From Defluviimonas salinarum (GTDB lineage Bacteria; Pseudomonadota; Alphaproteobacteria; Rhodobacterales; Rhodobacteraceae), in assembly GCF_026013545.1 (NCBI RefSeq), contig NZ_JAPDOG010000003.1:1-64000 (forward strand): a stretch of DNA of 64,000 nucleotides, in the 5' to 3' direction. Below, one piece after another: positions 1-8,554 of this stretch. A program made the position numbers and the translations under genes. The notes under the pieces were generated by a model that saw only the letters and a list, made by a program, of their open reading frames with translations, had not been told where the DNA came from and made no database searches. How positions within the stretch are numbered: position 1 is the stretch's first letter; each line of letters opens with the position of its first letter.

Positions 1-163
1 CGAACATGTCAAATTCCTCGAACGAGCCCTCGTCGAGCAGGAGCTCGATGCGCTCGCGCGCCGTGAGCTTGCCGCGCGCGTGCTGCGCGTCGATCCGGCG
101 CTGGCCGCCGCCGAGACGGGCGGCAGACCGACGGGTTTCCAACTGCTCAAGGATGTCTTTCAT
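1..163 (-). CDS. pccB: Propionyl-CoA carboxylase beta subunit, N-terminal part (cut by window edge)
   Basis: Only the first 54 codons are inside the window, read on the minus strand from ATG at 163. The translation begins [20 protein letters not shown] and continues with an [19 protein letters not shown] segment, the typical start of the carboxyltransferase (beta) subunit of propionyl-CoA carboxylase. The enzyme carboxylates propionyl-CoA to methylmalonyl-CoA in the cytoplasm, using biotin on the alpha subunit. A GGGGGAGAGC ribosome-binding stretch precedes the ATG. The 200-base upstream region carries TGCAA-type repeats, and the PccR regulator gene lies 3 kb away, which supports the identification. 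Acetyl-CoA or methylcrotonyl-CoA carboxyltransferases are related, but the N-terminal wording fits PccB best. Confidence 0.9.
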   Translation of the reverse strand, partial: MKDILEQLETRRSAARLGGGQRRIDAQHARGKLTARERIELLLDEGSFEEFDMF

Positions 164-221
164 GCTCTCCCCCATGTCCGATGCGGCACCCTAGCGTGTA
201 CCGTTGCATGCTCAAAGCGGA

Positions 222-280
222 TTCGCGAAAATTTGCAACATATACGCAGAGGTAGATTTGCTAATTGCATAACTGCAAAT
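222..280. promoter_or_regulatory. Candidate PccR (ScfR) binding region upstream of pccB
   Basis: Seen: TTCGCGAA (222-229) and TTTGCAAC (232-239), then TTGCATAA followed directly by CTGCAAAT (265-280), an 8-base tandem. The flanks ATTTGC (256-261) and GCAAAT (275-280) also form a dyad. Known: from memory, PccR of Rhodobacter sphaeroides and its relative RamB recognise TTTGCAAA-type sequences upstream of pccB and other targets. Inferred: this is the operator through which the PccR encoded at 3218-4612 controls pccB. Confidence 0.55.
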
Positions 281-365
281 CAGACCGGCCCGCGGAGCCC
301 CGCACCCCTTCCGGCAGAGGCCGCGCCGCGCTATAGCCGCGCGGTCCGCCACACGCGAGAATCTC

Positions 366-730
366 ATGGCGCGGCTTCCCATAACGCTTCCGGTTCCCGT
401 CGTCACCATTGGCCTTCTCGTCGCCTCCAACATCTTCATGACCTTCGCCTGGTACGGCCATCTGAAGTGCAAGGCCGCCCCCTCCTGACCGTGATCCTCG
501 CGAACTGGGGAATCGCGCTTTCTGAATACCTGCTGCAGGTGCCGGTGAACCGGATCGGGCACGGCCATTTCAGCGCCGCCGAGCTCAAGACGATCCAGGA
601 GGTGATCACGCTCGTGGTCTTTGCCGCCTTCTCGGTGACCTGCCTCAAGGAGAGCCTCGGCTGGAACCACGCGGTCGGATTCGGGCTGATCGCGCTCGGG
701 GCCTTCTTCATCTTTCACCGCTGGAACTGA
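366..730 (+). pseudogene. DMT-family (DUF486) membrane protein gene, frameshifted
   Basis: The frame from ATG 366 encodes the start of a DUF486 small multidrug-transporter-like protein (VVTIGLLVASNIFMTFAWYG) but stops at 486-488. The remainder, beginning with a PLLTVILANWGIAL segment and ending FFIFHRWN at 730, is in another frame. One base appears to be missing near 470, where AAGGCCGCC would be AAGGCCCGCC in an intact family member. Three normally conserved positions also look substituted: Ser where the family usually has Phe before EYLLQ, and Cys and Ser in the usual YLKEPLG motif. That pattern favours real decay over a single sequencing error. An intact protein would be about 120 residues with four membrane helices. 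Confidence 0.75.
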
Positions 731-798
731 GCTTCCCGCACAGCGCGCTGTGCAGAAAAGCGATGGACAAGCCCTCGACCGGGGCCTAGCTCAACGGG

Positions 799-2022
799 AT
801 GAGCCCCGATGCCCGCCGCCCCGAGATCCGGTTCCTCGACCGCAGCACGCCGCCCCATATCGTCACGCTGGTGATGGTTGCGGGGCTTTCGGCGCTCGCG
901 ATGAACATCTTCCTGCCGTCGCTGCCGGGCATGACCGAATGGTTCGCGACCGATTACCGGCTGATGCAGCTTTCGGTCTCGCTCTATCTCGCGGCGAGCG
1001 CGGTGCTGCAGATCGCGATCGGCCCGATCTCGGACCGGTTCGGGCGCCGCTCGGTGCTCCTGTGGTCGGTGGGGCTGTTCCTCGTCGCCACGCTCGGCAC
1101 GCTGCTCGCGCCGAACGTCGGCGTGTTCCTCTTCTTCCGGATGATGCAGGCGGTGGTCGCGGCGGGCATGGTGCTGAGCCGCGCGGTGATCCGCGACATG
1201 GTGCCGGGCGAACAGGCGGCCTCGATGATCGGCTATGTCACGATGGGCATGTCGGTCGTGCCGATGGTCGGCCCGGTCGTCGGCGGTGTCCTAGACGAGG
1301 CCTTCGGCTGGCAGGCGAATTTCGCGCTTCTGATCGTGCTCGGGGTGTCGGTGCTTTGGCTCGTCTGGGCCGACCTCGGCGAGACGGCGGCCGGGCACAC
1401 GGCGCGCTTCGCCGATCAGGTCCGGCAATATCCTGAACTGCTGACCTCGCCGCGCTTCTGGGGCTACTGCCTTGCCGCCGCCTTCACCTCAGGCACGTTC
1501 TTCGCCTATCTCGGTGGCGCGCCCTATGTCGGCTCCGAGATCTACCGGATGCCGCCGAGCCTCCTCGGCCTCTACTTCGCCGCCCCGGCGATCGGCTACG
1601 CGGCCGGTAACTACATCTCGGGCCGCTACTCGGTCGCGGTCGGGCTCAACCGCATGGTTCTGGCGGGCACGGCGATCACCACGGCGGGGATGCTCCTGCT
1701 CGCGGCGCTCGACCTTGCCGGCCTTGCCGGCGCCAATGCCTTCTTCGGGCTTACCATCGCGGTCGGGATCGGCAACGGCATGGCGCTGCCCAATGCCAAT
1801 GCGGGGATGCTGTCGGTCCGGCCGGGGCTGGCCGGGACCGCCTCGGGGCTCGGCGGCGCGATCATGATCGGCGGCGGCGCCGCGCTCTCCGCACTCGCCG
1901 GCTGGGCGCTCGGGCTCGGCGGCGGCGCGCTGCCGTTGATCGGGCTGATGCTCCTCAGCTCGGCCGCCTCGGTCGTCTGCATCCTCCTGGTGATCCGTCG
2001 CGCCCGCCGGATCGGGGCCTGA
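799..2022 (+). CDS. Bcr/CflA-type MFS drug or metabolite exporter
   Basis: A 407-residue protein with about twelve hydrophobic segments. After a short polar N-terminus comes the first helix with ALAMNIFLPSLPGM, a hallmark of the Bcr/CflA branch of the major facilitator superfamily. Motif A (GPISDRFGRRSV, residues about 75-87) sits between helices 2 and 3, and a GPVVGGVL motif C-like segment lies in helix 5. The family exports drugs such as bicyclomycin or chloramphenicol and also small metabolites, driven by protons. The substrate cannot be read from sequence. It is monocistronic and precedes the DUF4240-pccR operon by 70 bases. Confidence 0.85.
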   Translation: MSPDARRPEIRFLDRSTPPHIVTLVMVAGLSALAMNIFLPSLPGMTEWFATDYRLMQLSVSLYLAASAVLQIAIGPISDRFGRRSVLLWSVGLFLVATLGTLLAPNVGVFLFFRMMQAVVAAGMVLSRAVIRDMVPGEQAASMIGYVTMGMSVVPMVGPVVGGVLDEAFGWQANFALLIVLGVSVLWLVWADLGETAAGHTARFADQVRQYPELLTSPRFWGYCLAAAFTSGTFFAYLGGAPYVGSEIYRMPPSLLGLYFAAPAIGYAAGNYISGRYSVAVGLNRMVLAGTAITTAGMLLLAALDLAGLAGANAFFGLTIAVGIGNGMALPNANAGMLSVRPGLAGTASGLGGAIMIGGGAALSALAGWALGLGGGALPLIGLMLLSSAASVVCILLVIRRARRIGA

Positions 2023-2030
2023 TCCCGCCG

Positions 2031-2077
2031 TTGCACGGTTCGCAAATTGCACTATTCTGATCCGCAAATATGCAAAT
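2031..2077. promoter_or_regulatory. Candidate PccR autoregulatory region
   Basis: The short gap before the DUF4240-pccR operon is unusually A/T-rich for this genome and packed with TGCAA-type elements: TTGCAC at 2031, GCAAATTGC at 2042-2050, and the tandem CCGCAAAT plus ATGCAAAT at 2062-2077 with an 8-base period. The same spacing appears upstream of pccB and mmsA. Inferred: a site for PccR, giving autoregulation. The tandem also covers an ATG at 2070, which argues that translation starts at 2094. Confidence 0.5.
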
Positions 2078-2093
2078 CTGCGCGGATTGGGGC

Positions 2094-3218
2094 ATGGAGT
2101 TCAAGGACGGTCTGGTTGCCGGGTTCAAGCCGAAGCTCCGCTCCCTCGACGAGGACTGGGAACGCTACATGTTCGCGGTCGTCGATCTCGAGGCGGCCGG
2201 CCAGATCACCCGCGTTCCCGGCGTGCCGCTCCTTCAGAGCCATTGCCAGCCCGGCTACGACTGGTTGATCGAGCGCTACTTCGAGGAAGGCCGGCTCGAC
2301 GCGCTCGAAGCCCATTTCACCCCGGCGGGCGAGACTTTCTATGCCCCCTTGAGCGAGGCCACGCTGGCCGTGCTCGAGCGGTTCCGGGCGATGGGCGAGG
2401 CGGCCCGGGCGATCCGGGTCTGGCGCGCCCATGCCGGTCTTCTGAAGGGGGTGTTCTGGTTCTATGTGAACGAGCGCCGCAAGGGCTTCACCCACGAGCC
2501 GCGCCTTGCCTACGCGAGCGAGGCGGAGCAGCGCGCCGACCATGAGGCCTTCGTCGCCCGGATCCCGGAAAAGAAGGCAATCCTCCTCTCCGTAATGACC
2601 GATTTCCGCGACCTGCTCGAATCCGAAGGCGCGAGCCAGGCCGAACTGGCCCGGACCGACACCGACATCGCGGCGATCGAGGCCGAGGAACGCCCGAAGC
2701 CACGGGGCAAGACCGATCCGCGCAAGATGGACGAGGATGTCTTCTGGGAGCTGCTCGACCGCGGCCTCACCACCGAGACGATCGGCGAACGGCTCGACCT
2801 CTTGCCCGAACGGCTCGCGCTCTTCAAGCCCGCGGCGATCCGCGGCTTCGACGCGCGCCTGCGCGAGATCGACGCCCGCGCCTACCGCACCGATGTCTGG
2901 GCCCTCGCCTACCTCCTGCAAGGCGGATGCTCGGATGATTCCTTCGAGGCCTTCCGGGGCTGGCTGATCCTTCAGGGCCGCGCCGTCTTCGAGGCGACGC
3001 TGGCCGATCCCGACGGGTTCGAGATCGGCCTGCATCACGGCCAGTCCGGCGGCATGGACGCGCTTCGCGACGTGGCACCCATCGCCTACGACCTGCGTCA
3101 GGGTAAGGCGATGCCAAGATCGAAGGTCAAACCCCTCCGCCTTGCAGGCCCGGAGGTGGCGGAATCCGACTTCCCTGCCCTCCTGCCCCGCATCGCCGCA
3201 CTCACGGAGTCCGATTGA
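2094..3218 (+). CDS. DUF4240 domain protein of unknown function, coupled to pccR
   Basis: A 374-residue soluble protein. The N-terminal half (residues about 1-205) matches nothing I recognise. The C-terminal part, from about residue 212 (DEDVFWELLDRG) to about 315, resembles DUF4240, including the W..FRGWLILQGR signature. No catalytic motif, signal peptide or membrane segment is visible. Its stop codon overlaps the start of pccR (TGATG at 3216-3220), so the two are translationally coupled and probably share control. I chose ATG 2094 over the in-frame ATG at 2070 because the latter lies inside the presumed operator and a GGATTGGGG stretch precedes 2094. No function is assigned. Confidence 0.75.
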   Translation: MEFKDGLVAGFKPKLRSLDEDWERYMFAVVDLEAAGQITRVPGVPLLQSHCQPGYDWLIERYFEEGRLDALEAHFTPAGETFYAPLSEATLAVLERFRAMGEAARAIRVWRAHAGLLKGVFWFYVNERRKGFTHEPRLAYASEAEQRADHEAFVARIPEKKAILLSVMTDFRDLLESEGASQAELARTDTDIAAIEAEERPKPRGKTDPRKMDEDVFWELLDRGLTTETIGERLDLLPERLALFKPAAIRGFDARLREIDARAYRTDVWALAYLLQGGCSDDSFEAFRGWLILQGRAVFEATLADPDGFEIGLHHGQSGGMDALRDVAPIAYDLRQGKAMPRSKVKPLRLAGPEVAESDFPALLPRIAALTESD

Positions 3219-4612
3219 TGGCCACCCAGAAGCTTTATGCCGGCGCGAAGCTGCGCGAGACGCGCACCCGGCTCGGCCTGACGCAGAAGGCCTTTGCGGC
3301 CAAGCTCGGCGTCTCGCTGCCCTACCTCAACCAGATGGAGAACAACCACCGCCCGGTCTCGGCCGCCGTCGTGCTGGCGCTGGCGGGCGAGTTCGGGCTC
3401 GACGTGACCGAACTTTCGGCGGGCGATGCCGAACGGCTCGTCTCGGACATGCGCGAGGCGCTGGCCGATCCGATCTTCGCCGATACCGCCCCGCCGCTTG
3501 CCGATCTGCGCCTCGCCGCCTCGAATGCGCCGATGCTCGCCCGCGCCTTTCTCGGGCTGCATCGCGCCTACCGGCAGAGCCACGAACGCCTCGCCTCGCT
3601 CGACGAGGCGCTCGGGCGCGACGAGACCGCGACCCGCGCCTCGCCCTGGGAGGAGGTGCGCGACTTCTTCCACTACTGCGACAACTACATCGATGCCGTC
3701 GACCGCGCCGCCGAACGCTTCGCCGACGCCGCCGAGGCGCGCCGCGACCCCGAGGCGCGGGCGCGCATGCTGCTTGCCGAGCGCGGCATCGAGGTGGTGC
3801 TGTCGGACAGCGCCGAGATTCGCCAGGTCAGCGACAGGCGGCTGACGCTCTCGACCCGCGCCGCGCCGGAGACGCGGCGCTTCCAACTCCTGTTCCAACT
3901 CGCACTCACCACCCAGAACGAGCTTCTGGAGGCGACGCTCGACCTCGCTCGCTTCCAGTCCGACGCGGCGCGGTCGATCGCCAAGATCGGCCTCGCGAAC
4001 TATTTCGCCGGGGCGGCCCTCCTGCCCTACCGCGCCTTTCTGGAGGCGGCCGAGGAGACCCGGCACGACCTTGAACGCCTCGCCGACCGCTTCGGCGCCT
4101 CGATCGAGCAGGTCGCGCACCGGCTCTCGACGCTGCAACGGCCGGGGCAGAAGGGCATCCCGTTCTTCTTCGTCCGCGTCGACCAGGCCGGCACCATCAC
4201 CAAGCGCCATTCCGCGACGCGGCTGCAGTTCGCCCGCTTCGGCGGCGCCTGCCCACTGTGGAACGTCCACCGCGCCTTCGAGACGCCGGGCCGTTTCCTG
4301 AGGCAACTGGCCGAGACGCCCGACGGCGTGCGCTATCTCTGTCTCGCCCGCGACGTCTCCAAGCACGGCGGATCGTTCCACGCGCCGGTTCGGCGCTACG
4401 CGATCGGGCTCGGCTGCGAGATCAGCCATGCCAAGGGCCTCGTCTATGCCGACGACCTCGATCTGACCAATGTCCGCGCCTTCGAGCCGATCGGGATCTC
4501 CTGCCGGATCTGCGAACGCAAGGATTGCCACCAGAGATCGGTGCCGCCCCTCGAACGCAAGCTCCGCGTCGATCCCGACCGGCGCGGGCTCCTGCCCTAC
4601 GACATCGACTGA
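3218..4612 (+). CDS. pccR: Short-chain acyl-CoA responsive transcriptional regulator (ScfR family, PccR-like)
   Basis: A 464-residue regulator. Residues about 8-65 form an XRE-type helix-turn-helix (LRETRTRLGLTQKAFAAKLG). The long central part corresponds to the IrrE/DUF955-like region but has no HExxH metalloprotease motif. The C-terminus is the ScfR-type (DUF2083) domain, ending with a CRICERKDC cysteine cluster near residues 429-437. In Rhodobacter sphaeroides PccR activates pccB in response to propionyl-CoA; relatives include RamB and MccR. The start is ATG 3218, overlapping the upstream stop. Proximity to pccB and to TGCAA-type repeats makes PccR the most likely member, although ScfR paralogues for other acyl-CoAs are similar. 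Confidence 0.85.
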   Translation: MATQKLYAGAKLRETRTRLGLTQKAFAAKLGVSLPYLNQMENNHRPVSAAVVLALAGEFGLDVTELSAGDAERLVSDMREALADPIFADTAPPLADLRLAASNAPMLARAFLGLHRAYRQSHERLASLDEALGRDETATRASPWEEVRDFFHYCDNYIDAVDRAAERFADAAEARRDPEARARMLLAERGIEVVLSDSAEIRQVSDRRLTLSTRAAPETRRFQLLFQLALTTQNELLEATLDLARFQSDAARSIAKIGLANYFAGAALLPYRAFLEAAEETRHDLERLADRFGASIEQVAHRLSTLQRPGQKGIPFFFVRVDQAGTITKRHSATRLQFARFGGACPLWNVHRAFETPGRFLRQLAETPDGVRYLCLARDVSKHGGSFHAPVRRYAIGLGCEISHAKGLVYADDLDLTNVRAFEPIGISCRICERKDCHQRSVPPLERKLRVDPDRRGLLPYDID

Positions 4613-4632
4613 TGCCGCGCCGTCCGAACGGT

Positions 4633-4872
4633 TCAGGCCCCGGCCAGCATCCGGGCGATCTCGTCCTTCAGATGGGCGCGCTTCTTGCGCATCTCCGTCT
4701 CGACGAGCCCGTCGACCGGCTCAACCCCGGTCTCGGCCCGGTGCACCTCGCGGTTGACGCTGTGATACTCCTCGGCGAGCCGCGCGAAATGCGCGTTCGA
4801 GACCTTCAGCTCATGGATCTTGTCGGCCTCGGCCGGGAATTCCTCGTGCAGCTCGTGGGGGGTATGCGACAT
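4633..4872 (-). CDS. YdcH family (DUF465) small protein
   Basis: A 79-residue, highly charged protein, probably a helical hairpin. It contains the family features: an N-terminal HELHEEFP segment, HFARLAEEYHSVNREVHRAE in the middle and a KKRAHLKDEIARML tail. DUF465 proteins are common in proteobacteria, usually as very small cytoplasmic proteins of unknown function. A GGAGCG stretch lies shortly upstream of the start. It is convergent with pccR (20-base gap) and is not obviously part of an operon. Confidence 0.85.
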   Translation of the reverse strand: MSHTPHELHEEFPAEADKIHELKVSNAHFARLAEEYHSVNREVHRAETGVEPVDGLVETEMRKKRAHLKDEIARMLAGA

Positions 4873-5053
4873 GCCTGCGCTCCTTTGTTGTCCGCCCCCT
4901 TGCTAGCCCGCGCCTCGCCCCGCCTCCTTGACCTCGGTCAAACCCGGCGCGCGAAAGAGGCGCGAACGGCCGCCAAAGCGGCGGCATAACGCTTGCGCTC
5001 GGGGCCTTATGCCCCCAAGTTCGCGGCGCGATTCCAACCTTGCGCGGACCCAG

Positions 5054-6187
5054 ATGATCCTTCTCGAAGACGGCCCCAAGGGCGCTCCCGCGCTCTTCGA
5101 TGCGCCCCGGCGGCTGATCCGCGCCGACGGGCCGGCCGAGGTCGGGGCCGCGCTCGCCGCGCTCGACGCGGCGCGGGCCGAGGGCCTCTGGATCGCCGGC
5201 TTCGCAAGCTACGAGCTCGGCTACGCGCTCGAGCCGCGGCTTCAGCCGCTGATGCCCGAAGGCCGCCGCCTGCCGCTCCTGGCCTTCGGTCTCTACGACG
5301 CCCCCGCCGCTGCCGACGCCTTCCTCGCGCGCGCCAGCGCCGAGGCCGGCTCCGCGAGCCTCAGCCTGCCCGCGCCCAGCTGGGCCGCGGACGCACACGG
5401 TGCGGCCCTCGCCCGGATCCAGGCCTATATCGCCGCGGGCGACGTCTACCAGGCCAACCTGACGATGGGCATGACGGCAAGCCGCACCGGCAGCGCGCCG
5501 GGCCTCTACGCCGCCCTCAGCGCCCGCCAGCCGGTCCGCCACGGCGCCTACGTGGCGCTTCCAGACCTGCCGGTCCTCGTCTCGCGCTCGCCCGAGCTTT
5601 TCTTCGCGACCGATGCCGACGGCCGGATCGAGACCCGGCCGATGAAGGGCACCGCCCCTCGGGCCTCCAACCCGGCCCATGACGCAGCCCTCCGGCTCGA
5701 GCTCGAGCAGAGCATCAAGAACCGCGCCGAGAACCTTATGATCGTTGATCTTTTGAGAAACGACATCTCGCGGATCTGCACGGTCGGCTCGGTCAGGGTG
5801 CCCGAGCTTTTCGCGATCGAGAGCTATGCCACCGTGCACCAGATGGTGAGCCGCGTGACCGGCCGGCTCCTGCCCGGCACTGAACCTTCCGCGATCTTCC
5901 GCGCGCTCTTTCCCTGCGGCTCGATCACCGGCGCGCCGAAGATCCGCGCGATGGAGATCATCCGCGAGCTGGAAGCCGGTCCCCGCGGCGCCTATTGCGG
6001 CGCGATCGGCTGGATGGGGCCGGACGGCGCGTCGAGCTTCAACGTGGCGATCCGCACGCTCACGCTCTTCGGCGAGAGCGAGGTCGAGCTGGGCGTCGGC
6101 GGCGGCATCGTCATCGATTCGACCGCCCATGGCGAATACGAGGAGGCCCTGTGGAAAGCCCGGTTTGCAGAGCTGACACCCGCCTGA
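5054..6187 (+). CDS. pabB: Aminodeoxychorismate synthase component I
   Basis: A 377-residue chorismate-binding enzyme. With an amidotransferase partner it makes 4-amino-4-deoxychorismate, the first step of para-aminobenzoate and folate synthesis. Visible motifs are SRSPELFF, the catalytic PMKGTAPR, NLMIVDLLRNDISRI and the C-terminal GSITGAPKIRAMEII with a GGGIV segment. It is short for the family because the N-terminal lobe is reduced, which is common in alphaproteobacterial PabB. I start at ATG 5054 (MILLEDGPKG); the upstream in-frame extension is Arg-rich and unlike the family. The downstream lyase starts inside this gene, so the two act in series. Confidence 0.9.
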   Translation: MILLEDGPKGAPALFDAPRRLIRADGPAEVGAALAALDAARAEGLWIAGFASYELGYALEPRLQPLMPEGRRLPLLAFGLYDAPAAADAFLARASAEAGSASLSLPAPSWAADAHGAALARIQAYIAAGDVYQANLTMGMTASRTGSAPGLYAALSARQPVRHGAYVALPDLPVLVSRSPELFFATDADGRIETRPMKGTAPRASNPAHDAALRLELEQSIKNRAENLMIVDLLRNDISRICTVGSVRVPELFAIESYATVHQMVSRVTGRLLPGTEPSAIFRALFPCGSITGAPKIRAMEIIRELEAGPRGAYCGAIGWMGPDGASSFNVAIRTLTLFGESEVELGVGGGIVIDSTAHGEYEEALWKARFAELTPA

Positions 6188-6783
6188 TCGAGACCTTTCG
6201 CTGGGACGGCGCGTCGTTCCACCGGCTCGAGGCGCATCTCGCCCGCGCCCGCGCCTCGGCCGCGGCGCTCGGCTTCGCCTGGGACCGCGCCGCGATCGAG
6301 GCGGCCCTCGCGACCGTGACCGGTTCCACCCCGCTTCGCACCCGCCTTACCCTCGGCCGCGCCGGCGACGCCAAGGTCACGACCGGCCCCATCGCCCCCA
6401 ACCCGCCCGAGTGGCGGGTGATGATCGCACCCGAGCGGCTCGACCCCGATGCCCCGCTCCTGCGCCACAAGACGACCGAACGCGCGCTCTACGACCGGAC
6501 GCGCGCCGCGCTGCCCGCAGGCATCGACGAGGCGCTCTTCCTCAACACGAGCGGCGCAGCGGCAGAAGGCACGATCACCAATCTCTTCGCCGATCTCGGC
6601 CAGGGCCTCGTCACCCCGCCCCTCGCCTGCGGCTGCCTGCCCGGCATGCTGCGCGCCGAACTCCTCGCCTCGGGCCAGGCCCGTGAGCAGGTGATCTCCG
6701 AGGCGGACCTTTCCCGCGCCCGGCTCTTCATGGGCAACGCACTCCGCGGCCTCATCCCGGCGCGGCTCGTCCCCGCCCCCTGA
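6151..6783 (+). CDS. pabC: Aminodeoxychorismate lyase-like PLP enzyme (class IV aminotransferase)
   Basis: A 210-residue class IV PLP enzyme, expected to release para-aminobenzoate and pyruvate from aminodeoxychorismate. The probable PLP lysine is in RHKTTERALYDR and the cofactor phosphate loop in TSGAAAEGTITNLF. The C-terminal MGNALRGL segment is typical. The start is GTG 6151: a perfect AGGAGG sits at 6141-6146, and the reading frame before it belongs to the pabB overlap. The gene overlaps pabB by 37 bases in another frame, so expression is probably coupled. It is shorter than E. coli PabC (about 270 residues), as usual for this subgroup. Confidence 0.85.
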   Translation: MESPVCRADTRLIETFRWDGASFHRLEAHLARARASAAALGFAWDRAAIEAALATVTGSTPLRTRLTLGRAGDAKVTTGPIAPNPPEWRVMIAPERLDPDAPLLRHKTTERALYDRTRAALPAGIDEALFLNTSGAAAEGTITNLFADLGQGLVTPPLACGCLPGMLRAELLASGQAREQVISEADLSRARLFMGNALRGLIPARLVPAP

Positions 6784-6785
6784 CC

Positions 6786-6838
6786 TTCTTCATTGCAAAA
6801 ATACCCCGGGAGGGTCCGGGAGGGCAGCGCCCTCCCGG
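6786..6838. repeat. Convergent-junction repeat with terminator-like hairpin (copy 1)
   Basis: Between convergent pabC and betA. It has a core with ATTGCAAAAATACCCC at about 6791, a duplicated CCGGGAGGG, then a perfect hairpin CCGGGAGGGC-AGC-GCCCTCCCGG (6816-6838). Similar A/T-rich core plus GC hairpin elements occur at 17311 and 20152, also between convergent genes. It probably serves as a bidirectional terminator. Confidence 0.6.
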
Positions 6839-6844
6839 CTGCCT

Positions 6845-8500
6845 TTAGCGCTGCGCCACGCTCCAGCGCGGGCTCATCCACGGCTCGGAGTTTGCCGGCG
6901 CCAGCATGCCGCGCCCGAGGACGTGATCGGCGGCCTTCTCGCCGACCATGATCGAGGGCGCATTGAGGTTGCCGTTGGTGATCCGCGGGAAGACCGAGCT
7001 GTCGGCGACCCGCAAGCCATCCACGCCGATCACCCTGCATTCCGGATCGACCACCGCCATCGGATCGTCGCGCCGGCCCATCCGCGCGGTACCGCAGGGA
7101 TGATAGGCGCTCTCGGCGTGCTCGCGGATGAAGCTGTCGATCTCCGCGTCGGTGCCGCAGCCGGCGCCGGGCTGGATCTCGTGCTTGACGAAGGGCTTGA
7201 ACGCCTCCTGCGCGAAGATCTCGCGGGTGAGCCGCACGCATTTGCGGAACTCCGCCCAGTCGTCGGGATGCGACATATAGTTGAAACGGATGAGCGGCGC
7301 CGCCTTCGGGTCGGCGGAGGCCAGCGTCACCGCGCCGCGCGACTTCGAGCGCATCGGCCCGACATGGGCCTGGAAGCCGTGCCCCTCGGCCGCCGCCTTG
7401 CCGTCGTAGCGCACCGCGATCGGCAGGAAGTGGTACTGGATATCCGGGTAGTCGACGCCCTTGTCCGAGCGGATGAAGGCGCAGCTCTCGAACTGGTTTG
7501 ACGCACCGAGCCCGGTCCCGGTAAAGAGCCACTGCGCCCCCACCATCGCCTTGCCCATCAGGTTCCAGTACTTGTAGAGCGTGATCGGCTTCTTCGAGGC
7601 ATACTGCATGTAGATCTCGAGATGATCCTGCAGGTTCGCCCCGACCCCGGGCCGATCCGCCACGACCCCTATCCCGTGTTCGGCGAGATGCGCCGCGGCG
7701 CCGATCCCCGAGAGCATGAGAAGCTTCGGCGTGTTGATCGAGGAGGCCGCGAGGATCACCTCGGCCCGCGCCCCGATCACCTCGACCTTGCCGCCGCGCT
7801 CGACCTCGACGCCCACGGCGCGGCCGTCGCGGATCACCACCTTGAGCGCGAGCGCCCGCACGATCGTGCAGTTCTCGCGCTTCAGCGCGGGCCGCAGATA
7901 GGCATTCGCCGCCGACCAGCGCCGGCCCTTGAAGATCGTCGCCTCCATCGGCCCGAAGCCTTCCTGCTTCTCGCCGTTGTAATCGTCGGTGACCTCGTAG
8001 CCCGCCTCGCGGCCGGCCTCGACGAAGGCGTGGAAGAGGGGATTGGCGCGCGGGCCCCGCGTCACATGCAGCGGGCCGGAGGTGCCGCGGAACCCGTTCG
8101 CGGCACCATTGCCGCCGTGCCAGGTTTCCATCCGCTTGAAATAGGGCAGCACGTCGGCATAGGACCAGCCGGCCGCGCCGGCCTCGGCCCAGTGGTCGAA
8201 ATCCCGCGCGTGGCCGCGCACGAAGACCATGCCGTTGATCGAGGACGAGCCGCCGATCACCTTGCCGCGCGGCGTGACCAGGCGCCGGTTGCCGAGATGC
8301 GCCTCGGGCTCGGACTGGTAGCCCCAGTCGTAGATCCCCATGTTCATCGGGTAGCTGAGCGCCCCCGGCATCTGGATGAACGGCCCCGCATCGGTGCCGC
8401 CATGCTCGATCACGATCACCCGCTTGCCGGCCTCGGCGAGCCGGTAGGCCATCGCGCACCCGCCCGAGCCCGCGCCCACGACCACATAATCGGCTTCCAT
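6845..8500 (-). CDS. betA: Choline dehydrogenase
   Basis: A 551-residue GMC-family flavoprotein. It oxidises choline to betaine aldehyde, and can often also carry the aldehyde to glycine betaine, feeding the osmoprotectant pathway. The FAD dinucleotide fold is at the N-terminus ([20 protein letters not shown], residues about 5-25). The GMC signature [20 protein letters not shown] follows near residue 80, and the active-site HPCGTARMG lies near residue 467. It is last in the betI-betB-betA operon, 54 bases after betB. The length matches E. coli BetA (about 556). Confidence 0.95.
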   Translation of the reverse strand: MEADYVVVGAGSGGCAMAYRLAEAGKRVIVIEHGGTDAGPFIQMPGALSYPMNMGIYDWGYQSEPEAHLGNRRLVTPRGKVIGGSSSINGMVFVRGHARDFDHWAEAGAAGWSYADVLPYFKRMETWHGGNGAANGFRGTSGPLHVTRGPRANPLFHAFVEAGREAGYEVTDDYNGEKQEGFGPMEATIFKGRRWSAANAYLRPALKRENCTIVRALALKVVIRDGRAVGVEVERGGKVEVIGARAEVILAASSINTPKLLMLSGIGAAAHLAEHGIGVVADRPGVGANLQDHLEIYMQYASKKPITLYKYWNLMGKAMVGAQWLFTGTGLGASNQFESCAFIRSDKGVDYPDIQYHFLPIAVRYDGKAAAEGHGFQAHVGPMRSKSRGAVTLASADPKAAPLIRFNYMSHPDDWAEFRKCVRLTREIFAQEAFKPFVKHEIQPGAGCGTDAEIDSFIREHAESAYHPCGTARMGRRDDPMAVVDPECRVIGVDGLRVADSSVFPRITNGNLNAPSIMVGEKAADHVLGRGMLAPANSEPWMSPRWSVAQR

Positions 8501-8554
8501 CTCGCGCCCTCCGCTTTCAACCGCCGCGCGGACCTGGCCCGCGCCCCTCGTCGC

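Noticed and set aside
3218-4612. Metalloprotease activity of the IrrE-like region in PccR
   Set aside because: No HExxH motif can be found in the central region, so proteolysis is not supported.
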